Shown here: one piece after another, positions 1 to 8,945 of the stretch | How positions within the stretch are numbered: the first letter of the stretch is position 1 | Layout: the number at the start of each line of letters is the position of its first letter | Origin: a virus | Length of the DNA: 20,950 bases | Virus record (IMG/VR): IMGVR_UViG_3300044511_000114 | Location: 1 to 20,950 of that record | Strand: one strand, 5' to 3' | Program-made: the position numbers and the translations under genes | The notes under the pieces: model-generated | The model's database searches: none | Told to the model about the DNA's origin: nothing | What the model saw: the letters and a program-made list of their open reading frames with translations, nothing else

Positions 1-3000
1 TCTTTTTCCCTTCGTAAGAAAACGACATTCCTACATAGTCGAAATGATTGGCCGTAGTGTCAGTTTTGGCTGAATCAACAGCGCCGCCGAGTACCTCGCT
101 AATTACACTGCGAACAAAGTTCTGTATTCCTGGTTGAGAAGACTCACGATGTCCAGCGACGTTAAGTGTTTTGGCTTTGGTCGTATCAAGGAACTCAGTA
201 AGCTGCTTAACCGCTTCAGCGACGTTCTTGGTGCGAATTACTAGAATAGGGCGATGTGCACCTTTGATCTGAGTCGTAGACCCCGGTATCCATCTTCCAG
301 TCTGAGCATAACCAATGGTTTTCGTGGTGCCAACACTCGGTCCCCAGAGAAATGCGACTGTCGCATCTGCATCATCGATGTTTTTTATAGTTCGTGGCAC
401 GTAGTCAGATTCTGCATGCTCAACCAGACCAAACTTGGCGAGCCCTGGATTACTACCTTTATCAGTACGCCACCCTTTAGGTGCGGTTCCACCAGTTTCT
501 ACACCAGCATCCTTGGCACCCCGAAGCGCGCCAAAATCACCACCGGTTTGACCCCCAGAAATAACCTTGGTAACAGTAGTACGGTTTTTGGGCTTGCTAC
601 TTTCTTCCGTCGCCAGTTCAAACAGCGCGCGTGCCTGACTGATTTCTGAAGTTGCATGCTTATCAGTCAGAACATGACCAGCAGCTTTAGCTTTTAGTTC
701 AGCAAAAAGCTCCGGGTTTTCTTTCACCCATTGTCGCCACAGAGCCTTGTACTCTTCGTAAAGCTGCTCACGCGACTTCCCGTTAAGGGGAGGCTTCCTC
801 TTACCCAGGTGCCAATCAGAGCCTTGCGCTCGATACCCCTTTACATCCAGCTGATAGGCTTCTTCAATAGTTCGACCGTCCTGTAACTTGGCTTTCAGCG
901 CAGAGAACCGACTATCCCCTTTTGTAGACACCTCGTAAGAAGGAGTATCAGCGGGAGGGTATCTACGCCAACCAAGAATCGAAGGGGTTGTATCAACCTT
1001 AGCAGGTTTAGCAACCTTATCTGCTACCGATAATTTCCCAAAGGTAGGCCATTTCGATTCCAGAGCAAATCCATGTTGGCCCTTGTTGGCTGCACTTATC
1101 AGCCCTCGTATCCTGCCGTTTATGAAATCAAGATACTTCGGGCTGAGTTTGGCCAATCCAGTCCCCAGGCCATCCGCAGGGAAAACAACCTGCTTGCCAT
1201 CCTGCACGAGCTTGTTCAGTTCATCGAACGCCTTGGCTATGACCTTGCTGTTCCGGTCGAAGTCCACATCCTTGTAAGACTCGTATGGTGACTTCTTCGT
1301 GGGGATACCAAAGGCGTTCGGCTCACCGCGCATCTCAGCGGCTTGGCCTGCTTTCCCCCACCGGGCTTCATTGTCGCCAAAAACGTAGATGACTGAAGGA
1401 TTGCTCTTCAGGTCGTTCCGCGTAATACGCGCCTGGAACGACACTTGCGGAGTAGTGGTGTTGACGTGCGAAGGAAGCGGCTCTTTGACTGCGGACTTAC
1501 CTTCGTCTTTTTTCACCTTCTTCGTTTCAGCTTTATCAGCACCCGGTATGCGCGCTGGCGGGTTAATACGCGCTGGCTGGTTAGAGGGACCGATTGGCGC
1601 TGCTACCGGTTTCGCCAGTTCACCAGCAGCCTCAACATCTGTAAGAGAAGAACTGCCGAACGACTTGGCGAACTCCCGGTTGAGCGACTCAGTTACCCGA
1701 TCTACGTCAGAATCGCTAAAACGCTGTGAAGCCGTTTGATCAACTGCAACCTGCATCGTAGGCACGAACGCCGTGTTCTGCTGCTGGAGATATCCCAGGA
1801 AATTCTTGAACAACAAAGCTGCGACTGTATTCACTCTATTGGCAGCGAGGTACTTTTCCGTCGCCAAGGAAGCGCCAAAAGTCCCAGCCAACTCCCTCAG
1901 CGCATCAGTAAGCTCTTCTGGCAATCCGTGCTCCAAACTGGCCCAGTCAGTTTGAGAAAAACCCTCCTGCTCTCCAATCTTTACTTCAGACAACCTGTCC
2001 AAGAGCAGCCCCAGCATGCCCAGGTTGTCCGCTATATCAGCATCACGAGCCGTTTCTTTTTTGTACGGATTGGCCAAAGCGCTAACTATCAGCTGCAATG
2101 CCTCAAACCGTGTCTTTTCCTTGTCAGTCAGGGGCTTCTTTTTTCCCTTCAACTGCTTGAGCTCATTATTAAGCTTTTTGTAATTCAGAAGATGCCCGAG
2201 ATTCCGTATGCCTGTATGAAGCCTGTGCAGCTTGCCAACGAGCTCAAATTTCTCCTTGGCAGTGCGTATTCTTTTTTCCTTCAAGCGCTCGATGGTCTCT
2301 TCCATGCTCTTGACGATTCCCTCAGCCTCTTTGCGCATCTTCTGGTTTACTCGCGCCACCGAGCTAACAGGGTCACTGCTGAACAGAACATTTGAGTAGT
2401 GCTCAATTCGCTGCGTACGCCCGACCTTCGAGTAGTACACAATTACCGGGTTCTTTTTCAGATACTGGCTGAACGCTTCGACCTGCTCCTTGGAGAACTT
2501 GATTTCAGGTTCGCCTTCGATAGAAAAAAGGCTCGTAATGGCGTCAAACAAAGCATTCTGGATGTCCGGCAAAGAGTGCAGCTTCACGAGCTGACCGTTG
2601 TTGGCTTTGCGAACAGCAAAATTCACCAGACGCGGCATGTTTATTTCATACTCAACCCCACGAGTATCTGTAATCGGAGCGGCATATCTTGGAACCTGAT
2701 AATCCCGCTTGAGGTACTGCAAACGATCTTTGAGACGCTTGGACTTTCCGTGCGACGTATCCTTGGCTAAAAGCTCAAATTGCTGCACCGTGAGACTATC
2801 AAGCTTCGCTTCTGGCTTGGCTGTACGAACCGGCACTTGCAACATCTTGAGGAAGTTCTGAGCCCCATGGGTTCGATACAATTCATAGAGCTGGCCGGAT
2901 ACAGTAGATGCGACTGGGGACTTGCTCCGGTATTCAGTGAGGTAATTCCGAGCAACCAAATCAAACGTGCCATCGTCTACAGGCGCATTGGCAGTTTTCT

Positions 3001-5218
3001 TAACCGCCTCGAACAAACTCATCGGCTCGTAGGTAAACTTGGGGTTCTTGGCCTCGCTCTCAGACACCTTGGTAGCGAAGCCTTTCCCGAAATACGCCTC
3101 GTTCTTCTCTGGTGTGTTTCTCGGGTAGAGAAGCGCTGCCAATTTCGCAGTTGGTCGCGCTTCAGCCAGATCCATGTACGACCGCTGAGTTTCAGAACTG
3201 GTCGTCTTTATCCCAGGCGGTTGCCCAGACTCGTCGGACCCATCATCGTTGGGCTCACCATAATCCTCCTCGGGCGTCTCTGGAGCACCTTCAGTGTCGC
3301 CCGTAGTTTCAGACATCCTCTCGCCCTTGCCGCCAGCGCCGGTAAATGCAGCGTACAGATGGTCGTATGCAGCCTTGATGTCATCTCCAAAATTGTATCG
3401 CCCAGTCTTTTCAAGGTCATTCAACAGAAGAGATATTTGCCCATAATCTTCAGCAGTCAGAAATTCACTTGGCAGCTTGTCAGCTGTAGTATCAGCCTGA
3501 GCATCGAACACACCTTTTCTAAACTCAGCGGGCATACGACCTGCGACATCAGCAGCGATACGTCGCTTCTTCATTGCGATTTCGATCAACGCACTGAAAG
3601 CCTTCATGTCGCCTTTCAATGTCGTCGCGGCTGTATCCTCATCTGCAAAGTCCTTCGCCTCCGTATTCACGAACGGAGCCACAGCGTTGAGCAGCAGATA
3701 ATCAGAGCTGGCCAGCTCATTCGAGTACGCATCGCGCACCGCTGCCAGACTGACGTTCGCCTTTTCTTTGATCCGCGCATCCAGCGCAGCGTTAAACTGA
3801 GGACCACCTTCGCCAGTAACGATGCTACGGGCGATGGCGTTCACAAGCTGCGATCTGTTCGCTGGATTTGGGGTGTCAAAGATAGAGCTGACACTATCCT
3901 TGTCAGAAACAGGCACCAACAGGCTGTTATGGAAAAGCCCCTTCAAGGTTTCTTCCACAACAGACGAATCTGCATCCAGAAGGTTTCGAAGATTGGCTCT
4001 GAACTTGCGCTGTTCAGCCGCATTCTGTTTACCTGTTGAAGGACGACCTGGTGCTTCTGCACCCTCCAACGGCAAACCGAACAGCTCGTGCAGTGCCTTT
4101 CTATTCGGATCGAAAGACTTGCTCTCATCAACCCCCTGCTCCCTGATAAGACCGTACTGCTGGGTCAGAGCGTCCAGCCCTTCATGGTCTTCATCATCCG
4201 CCAGAGTATCAATCAGCTCTGAGTCTTCTGGCGCGAACTGTTTTAACGTGGCTGCTTTGCGATTTATGTCGTAGGAGTTCAGTTCTTCTTCCGCATCTAT
4301 CGTTTCAGCAGCTTCATCGAACTTCCTATACCCGGAAGCAGGCACCAAGGCACCCAAGCTCGACAACGAAGCGCCAGTAAGCCCGCCAACAGCCGCTGAA
4401 TTGAGGATTTCATCTGCGTCTTCCGGGCGCAGCCGGAAGCGGTTTTCATTGACGAGATTGACCGTCGCCTGCTCGATTGCAGCCTGTATGCCCTCAGTAG
4501 TTGCCTCCTGAGTGCCAGAAACAAGCGCGTTGTTGACAACCCGGCGCAACAACGACCTGCCGACTGAAGGAAGTCCCAGTCGTTTGAGAGCGCTGTACAC
4601 AGGAATGACATCGAGGACCGATTCACCAGCACCGGTTACGACGGCCTTTTCAGCAACCTCTTGCTGCGAAATCGGGCGCTCAGACTCCGCCATCAACTGG
4701 TTGACCATAGCGCCAGTGTTCAACGCAGTCGCTGCGCCGTAAGCACCGGCTGCCGTTGCCTGTGTCCGCGACAGTACATTGCCTGCCGCACCAAGCATCG
4801 ACTTCCCAGCGAGCCCAGCGATACCACCAAGAGCGGTGGTGAAGATGTTCGGTAGCTGGTTGCCAAAATTCCACGTCAGCCAATCCATGAAGGCTTCCGG
4901 TGTCTTCGCATCCTTGATATTGGCGACCCGTGGAGGGTTCTGCTGTATCGCTGAGCTAAGGTCGGCGTTACCAGACTCGATCAGCTGTTGTCCTGTCTCA
5001 TCGAAACCAGCCAGAGTAGCCAGTGAACCGGCGAAATTCTTGGCCAACCCTGGCTGCTGCTGTATGCCGGCCCGCAGACCAGCGTCGAACTGAGACGGCT
5101 TTGGAAGACGAACTGGAGCCGAGTTACCCCTGCCGGCAAAAGGAGGTTCAACGCCCGAGGGAAGGAGAGGGCCAAACCCTCGGGACTGAATAATCAGGTC
5201 ATTGAATGGACTTGCCAT
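1..5218 (-). CDS. Giant virion polyvalent/ejection protein with SLOG and other nucleotide-type modules (C-terminus beyond window)
   Basis: An uninterrupted minus-strand frame runs from ATG at 5218 to base 1 with no stop: at least 1739 residues. The start lies 2 bases after the TAA of the 907-residue gene, with no clear Shine-Dalgarno, so translation is probably coupled. Seen in order: residues 110-180 and 275-295, Gly/Ala-rich hydrophobic stretches (e.g. GGIAGLAGKSMLGAAG); about 637-669, an acidic Pro/Gly linker; about 950-1045, a charged coiled coil; about 1203-1252, a Pro/Ala/Lys linker; about 1255-1375, a phage domain with VIYVFGDN, RGEPNAFGIPTKKSP and GLGTGLAKL (I believe DUF7831-like); about 1425-1540, a domain with GDSRFSALKAKLQDGRTIEEAY; about 1548-1705, a circularly permuted YpsA-type SLOG domain (ISGGQTGGD, GGTAPKGWRTDKG, LNVAGHRES). 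The position after two other internal-type proteins and the hydrophobic N-terminus suggest a DNA-ejection protein carrying enzymatic or ligand-binding cargo. That role is inference; the SLOG assignment is by motif memory. Confidence 0.9.
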   Translation of the reverse strand, partial: MASPFNDLIIQSRGFGPLLPSGVEPPFAGRGNSAPVRLPKPSQFDAGLRAGIQQQPGLAKNFAGSLATLAGFDETGQQLIESGNADLSSAIQQNPPRVANIKDAKTPEAFMDWLTWNFGNQLPNIFTTALGGIAGLAGKSMLGAAGNVLSRTQATAAGAYGAATALNTGAMVNQLMAESERPISQQEVAEKAVVTGAGESVLDVIPVYSALKRLGLPSVGRSLLRRVVNNALVSGTQEATTEGIQAAIEQATVNLVNENRFRLRPEDADEILNSAAVGGLTGASLSSLGALVPASGYRKFDEAAETIDAEEELNSYDINRKAATLKQFAPEDSELIDTLADDEDHEGLDALTQQYGLIREQGVDESKSFDPNRKALHELFGLPLEGAEAPGRPSTGKQNAAEQRKFRANLRNLLDADSSVVEETLKGLFHNSLLVPVSDKDSVSSIFDTPNPANRSQLVNAIARSIVTGEGGPQFNAALDARIKEKANVSLAAVRDAYSNELASSDYLLLNAVAPFVNTEAKDFADEDTAATTLKGDMKAFSALIEIAMKKRRIAADVAGRMPAEFRKGVFDAQADTTADKLPSEFLTAEDYGQISLLLNDLEKTGRYNFGDDIKAAYDHLYAAFTGAGGKGERMSETTGDTEGAPETPEEDYGEPNDDGSDESGQPPGIKTTSSETQRSYMDLAEARPTAKLAALLYPRNTPEKNEAYFGKGFATKVSESEAKNPKFTYEPMSLFEAVKKTANAPVDDGTFDLVARNYLTEYRSKSPVASTVSGQLYELYRTHGAQNFLKMLQVPVRTAKPEAKLDSLTVQQFELLAKDTSHGKSKRLKDRLQYLKRDYQVPRYAAPITDTRGVEYEINMPRLVNFAVRKANNGQLVKLHSLPDIQNALFDAITSLFSIEGEPEIKFSKEQVEAFSQYLKKNPVIVYYSKVGRTQRIEHYSNVLFSSDPVSSVARVNQKMRKEAEGIVKSMEETIERLKEKRIRTAKEKFELVGKLHRLHTGIRNLGHLLNYKKLNNELKQLKGKKKPLTDKEKTRFEALQLIVSALANPYKKETARDADIADNLGMLGLLLDRLSEVKIGEQEGFSQTDWASLEHGLPEELTDALRELAGTFGASLATEKYLAANRVNTVAALLFKNFLGYLQQQNTAFVPTMQVAVDQTASQRFSDSDVDRVTESLNREFAKSFGSSSLTDVEAAGELAKPVAAPIGPSNQPARINPPARIPGADKAETKKVKKDEGKSAVKEPLPSHVNTTTPQVSFQARITRNDLKSNPSVIYVFGDNEARWGKAGQAAEMRGEPNAFGIPTKKSPYESYKDVDFDRNSKVIAKAFDELNKLVQDGKQVVFPADGLGTGLAKLSPKYLDFINGRIRGLISAANKGQHGFALESKWPTFGKLSVADKVAKPAKVDTTPSILGWRRYPPADTPSYEVSTKGDSRFSALKAKLQDGRTIEEAYQLDVKGYRAQGSDWHLGKRKPPLNGKSREQLYEEYKALWRQWVKENPELFAELKAKAAGHVLTDKHATSEISQARALFELATEESSKPKNRTTVTKVISGGQTGGDFGALRGAKDAGVETGGTAPKGWRTDKGSNPGLAKFGLVEHAESDYVPRTIKNIDDADATVAFLWGPSVGTTKTIGYAQTGRWIPGSTTQIKGAHRPILVIRTKNVAEAVKQLTEFLDTTKAKTLNVAGHRESSQPGIQNFVRSVISEVLGGAVDSAKTDTTANHFDYVGMSFSYEGKK

Positions 5219-5220
5219 GC

Positions 5221-7944
5221 TTATTTATTAAACGTGTTCGCGAATCGAGCTAGACGGTCCATAGTCATATAATCATCCACAGTGCTGGGGTTACCTGCAC
5301 GCACTGCGTCAGCTGCTGTCTTATCCAGCAAAAGATTCACTTTTGCTGGATCAATGGCATTCGCCGCTGCTTGTCTAACTTGTTGTATATAAGCATTAAG
5401 ATCTTGAGTGTTAACATTGCTGCCATCACCTATGGCTGTATCTCCATAATACAAATCCCCAGTTTGAGGGTCAGTTCGCAGCGCACCCAATAGGGTAGGC
5501 ATATCATTGGGGAAGTCCGTATCGAAGACACTAAATTTTCCTAGTTCGGAATAAAACCCTTCGTTGGACAATCTGTTCAGCAAAGCTTGCATGTAGTCAC
5601 CAGATTGCTGTGCCTTTGGGTGCTCCAGAACAAACTGTCGCTGTGCCGATTCCCTGTCACTTTCGGGCAATTCATTGATGGCAGCTACCTTCTCAACCAA
5701 ATCAGGGCGAAGAAGACCCTCAAGCCCCTGCACATCGGTCATATTTATCGGCATGTTGGACTTAGCGCCTGTACCCCCGGATTGTGCTCCTTGGAGCCCA
5801 GTCAACAGCTGAAGAGTGGCGTTAAGCCGGGACTGCGTGTCCATCGACTTGCCTACATGCGGGAACAGCTCCAGCGCAGTTTGCGTGAAGTTGGCCCCAC
5901 GCTCGTCTGCAACCTGCATGGCATATCGAAGCTCATCCGGCGACAGTTCGCGCATAATCGAATCGCTCGCGTCACTACCGCTGAAATCAACAGCAGTATT
6001 GCTTAGAGCGGGCATGCTGCTGATGTCTGCCGGGGTATAGGAGGCCATATTGGTGGCGTCTGTACCCAACGGGACATCAGACAAGGACAGCTCACCAAAC
6101 GCTCCGCGACCAGCAAGCACCTGTCGATTCCCAGAAAGATTAACTATCCCCTCGCCATTTCGGTCCACAAACTCTTCGAGGCTACTGGAGGGGAACTGAG
6201 CCTCCTGTTCCGGGCCGATATTGATTGAATCAAACCTCGGTAAAATATCCGTAGGCACCCCCGCTTTATTGAGCTGATCTGTAACTAGATCGCGCAGCCT
6301 GAACTCTGGCGCGGACGCCCCGAGAACCTCTCCTTCTGCCGCAGCAGGTTGATTACCGGCAGGTTTTGCTTCCAGACTCTTTGGCAGCTTACCCGAGCTA
6401 CCCTTGTACCCTGACGCTGCGAGACTTTCCTGAAGTGCACGGAGCCCACTTCGCCCGTCAGGCATCGTCATGCGCTTCAATTCTTGTATGGCATCCTGGT
6501 CACCCTGAACTGCCTTTAACGACAAAGCATCGAACTTATCCAAGTTACGCCCAACGCTCGCCCCAGGAACAAGAAAGTCATTTACCGCATCTACAGTAGA
6601 AGCAACTAAGTTTCGACCAAAATCAGTGTCCATGAACTTGTTGGTAGCTAAATTCAAAGCAAAAAGCGGAAGACCGGCAGGTCCAGCAAACGCTGTGGTT
6701 GCTAAACCAGGTGCTGTGAGGCCAGTCAAAAGCTTCTGCTGATCCAGAGTAAGACCCCGCATATCAGCCTGTCGTTGCAGCTCTTCTTCACCAGCTTCAT
6801 TGGGGAATATCAAAGGGCGAGCCTGATAGGCCGCATCAAGAAGCGAAAGGGGCTTGGCAAATAGGTTAGCAAGCCTAAGCCCTTGGCCAACAAACTTCCC
6901 AGCACTGGATGCAAATCCTCCTTTGGCAGCAGCATCAGCCGTTTTAGCAACGTCGTCAGCACCACCAGCTGCGTATTCATTCATCCGCGCAGTAGCTTGT
7001 TCGACTTTATCCAGCCCTTCATGCCCTGCTTTGCTAAAAAGCCGTCCGAGAGCCTCTCGTAATCCTCCGAAGGTTCCCTTCACCCTCTCAAGAAATGGGG
7101 GCCTCTTGGTACCTGAAAAGGAGCGAGCTTCATCGGCATTGGCAGCTACATCTGCCGCAGGCGCAGCTGACGCAGACGCAGCTGATTTCGGCGCACCCAT
7201 GTAAGCATTCTTGGCACTACGGAAGAAGTCATCCACTGTCCTACGAAGCCCCCCGCCAGTCTTAGGGGCTTCAACGGGCTGCTTGGGCGCTAAAGAATCC
7301 CTATAAGCGTTGCTATCCCTCCGTATGTTATTCCTGACAGTCTGCATCCGTTCAGTGTGCCCTATCTCTTCGCTGATCTTGGCAACGTCACCAGTACGCA
7401 GGGCGTTGAAAAACGAGCTACCGCTCGTAGGACGCTTACCCTTCAAAGAGTCGTAATACGTAGCAGCATCATGAATCTTGTTGGCAAGCGCGCTATTGCC
7501 ACTCTTATGCGCTGCTCGATACGCCTTCTGAACAGACTTAAATTCAGCATCGCTCAGTCCACTGAGCTGCGTAGCCTTGGCAACACCTTCATGAATTGCC
7601 CCCGTAGCGCGGTTGGCAGCTACCTCAGCAGCAAACGCATTGCGTCTGAGAAGCGGGTTTTCTTTGAATAACTTCTCAGTAGTAGCAGCCGCGTCATCAC
7701 TAGCCTGTTGGGCGAACTTACCAGCATCGTCATAAACCGACTTTATAGCGTCTTGTAAATTATTGTAGTTACCAGTAATACCTTTCCCAAGTCGCCTTTT
7801 AAGGTTTTTTATCGCATCGCTTATCTTCTTCGGAGTCCCTTCTGGAACATCAACGTCACCAGTAAGTTTGAACGTACCGTCTTTTAGGGTCTCTAAGCCC
7901 AGAGAAACCCGTGGCCCATTATCACCAAACTGAATCGTAGCCAT
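5221..7944 (-). CDS. Large internal virion (ejection-type) protein, 907 aa
   Basis: Not recognised as a named family. ATG at 7944 has a good ribosome site (GGAGG at 7953-7949) and lies 11 bases after the previous stop. Visible features: a lysine-rich N-terminal segment; a long Ala/Lys/Asp-rich helical region (residues about 20-390) including a low-complexity Ala/Ser stretch near 248-275; a Gly/Ala/Pro hydrophobic segment at about 405-440 (TGLTAPGLATTAFAGPAGLP) that could touch or cross a membrane; then an acidic, polar C-terminal half ending in RLARFANTFNK. There are no cysteines to suggest secretion and no catalytic motif I can point to. It sits between a helical 329-residue protein and the giant polyvalent protein, the usual place and size for the inner-core proteins that short-tailed phages eject to extend the tail through the envelope (as T7 gp15/gp16 or P22 gp16/gp20 do). 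The role is inferred from position and composition only. Confidence 0.8.
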   Translation of the reverse strand: MATIQFGDNGPRVSLGLETLKDGTFKLTGDVDVPEGTPKKISDAIKNLKRRLGKGITGNYNNLQDAIKSVYDDAGKFAQQASDDAAATTEKLFKENPLLRRNAFAAEVAANRATGAIHEGVAKATQLSGLSDAEFKSVQKAYRAAHKSGNSALANKIHDAATYYDSLKGKRPTSGSSFFNALRTGDVAKISEEIGHTERMQTVRNNIRRDSNAYRDSLAPKQPVEAPKTGGGLRRTVDDFFRSAKNAYMGAPKSAASASAAPAADVAANADEARSFSGTKRPPFLERVKGTFGGLREALGRLFSKAGHEGLDKVEQATARMNEYAAGGADDVAKTADAAAKGGFASSAGKFVGQGLRLANLFAKPLSLLDAAYQARPLIFPNEAGEEELQRQADMRGLTLDQQKLLTGLTAPGLATTAFAGPAGLPLFALNLATNKFMDTDFGRNLVASTVDAVNDFLVPGASVGRNLDKFDALSLKAVQGDQDAIQELKRMTMPDGRSGLRALQESLAASGYKGSSGKLPKSLEAKPAGNQPAAAEGEVLGASAPEFRLRDLVTDQLNKAGVPTDILPRFDSINIGPEQEAQFPSSSLEEFVDRNGEGIVNLSGNRQVLAGRGAFGELSLSDVPLGTDATNMASYTPADISSMPALSNTAVDFSGSDASDSIMRELSPDELRYAMQVADERGANFTQTALELFPHVGKSMDTQSRLNATLQLLTGLQGAQSGGTGAKSNMPINMTDVQGLEGLLRPDLVEKVAAINELPESDRESAQRQFVLEHPKAQQSGDYMQALLNRLSNEGFYSELGKFSVFDTDFPNDMPTLLGALRTDPQTGDLYYGDTAIGDGSNVNTQDLNAYIQQVRQAAANAIDPAKVNLLLDKTAADAVRAGNPSTVDDYMTMDRLARFANTFNK

Positions 7945-7955
7945 AAAGCCTCCAG

Positions 7956-8945
7956 TTAACCGCCCTTAACAGTCTGTTCAGTGGCACCAACATGGGCCAA
8001 GCTGTTCTGAGCTGACAGTGCCGCAGCCGCCACATCACCCATGACCTTGGCAGCGGTCACAGCAGCTGTTACTCGCCCGTTCAGTGCGCCTACAGTGTAG
8101 TCAGCAACAATCTTATGCTCTTGTACTGCTGCGTTCACATCAACTTCGCTCGCTTTCAACAGCAACTGTTGGGCTGCGATCAGGGCCGTGTAGTAAGCCG
8201 ATGAGCTCTGCCAGAGCGTAGCCTTGGCATCGGACAACGCTTTGGCTTTGGCTATCGCCAATTCAGGCACTGTCAGCCATGCGCGTACGTAAGAGACCAG
8301 CGCTGCAATCGCTCCAAGACGCAATTGAACCGCCTGACCTACGGCAAAACGAATGTTCTCGATCTCAATCTCGACATTCTTTATGGCGACCTCACGACTG
8401 GCTTTGGAAACTTCCATCGAAGCGTTGTCGTCGATGTGCTGTAGCTGCTGGGTCAAAACACCAGCTGGTACATTGAAACCCCGGGAAGCATAGAAGTTCA
8501 TCGCTTCCATCTTGGCCCGATTGGCCTCTGCGTACACCCGCGCGCGTTCACGCTCGTAAATCTGATTCTCCACTACAGCCGGGATGCCGGTCCCTCCATT
8601 ATTGATGGTGTTGCATATCCAGGTGTCGGAAGAGCTGCGCACACAGCCTTCAAAATCGGGGAACCACCGATTCACGAAATCGGTTATGGCAGCCCGGGCG
8701 TATGGGTTGAAATCCGTCAATGCCGCGTTGTAATTCTTGACAAACTCAGCAGCCAAGTCCTCCTTCGGGTTAAATGGTGGAATCTCAACCTCTGGCCAGT
8801 ATGTCGGAGGAATAGATCCGAGGTGCAACATCGTTGATGCAGCAGTCTGAGCTGCGCTGGAATACCCAAGTGCAGCCTGTTGCGACGAAGACGCCAGACT
8901 CTGCGCTGCGTTGATGATTTGGGTCGCTGTGGATTCAGCGCTCAT
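7956..8945 (-). CDS. Alpha-helical virion protein, possible internal/ejection protein, 329 aa
   Basis: Start ATG at 8945 overlaps the TGA of the preceding gene (ATGA), the normal coupling in this operon. The protein is Ala/Ser-rich and almost entirely predicted helix. The central segment (about residues 127-165), with YERERARVYAEANRAKMEAM followed by NFYASRGFNVPAGVLTQQLQ, resembles a conserved stretch I know from structural proteins of podoviruses and lambdoid-type phages of Proteobacteria, in which a helical rod is broken by a 'ARGF-PPG' turn. The C-terminal 150 residues are long amphipathic helices. No signal peptide, no enzyme motif. It heads the run of three genes (329, 907, more than 1739 residues) that I read as the internal core or ejection set. 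Alternative: a tail-complex helical-bundle protein. Family function unknown; structural role moderately likely. Confidence 0.8.
   Translation of the reverse strand: MSAESTATQIINAAQSLASSSQQAALGYSSAAQTAASTMLHLGSIPPTYWPEVEIPPFNPKEDLAAEFVKNYNAALTDFNPYARAAITDFVNRWFPDFEGCVRSSSDTWICNTINNGGTGIPAVVENQIYERERARVYAEANRAKMEAMNFYASRGFNVPAGVLTQQLQHIDDNASMEVSKASREVAIKNVEIEIENIRFAVGQAVQLRLGAIAALVSYVRAWLTVPELAIAKAKALSDAKATLWQSSSAYYTALIAAQQLLLKASEVDVNAAVQEHKIVADYTVGALNGRVTAAVTAAKVMGDVAAAALSAQNSLAHVGATEQTVKGG

Noticed and set aside
1736-2395. Plus-strand frame of 219 residues
   Set aside because: Same codon-aligned shadow of the giant gene; no recognisable features.
2780-4039. Long plus-strand frame of 419 residues
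   Set aside because: It is codon-aligned with the giant minus-strand gene, so it stays open because that gene seldom uses TTA, CTA or TCA. The product is a Cys/Arg/Leu/Ser mix with no domain and no ribosome site.
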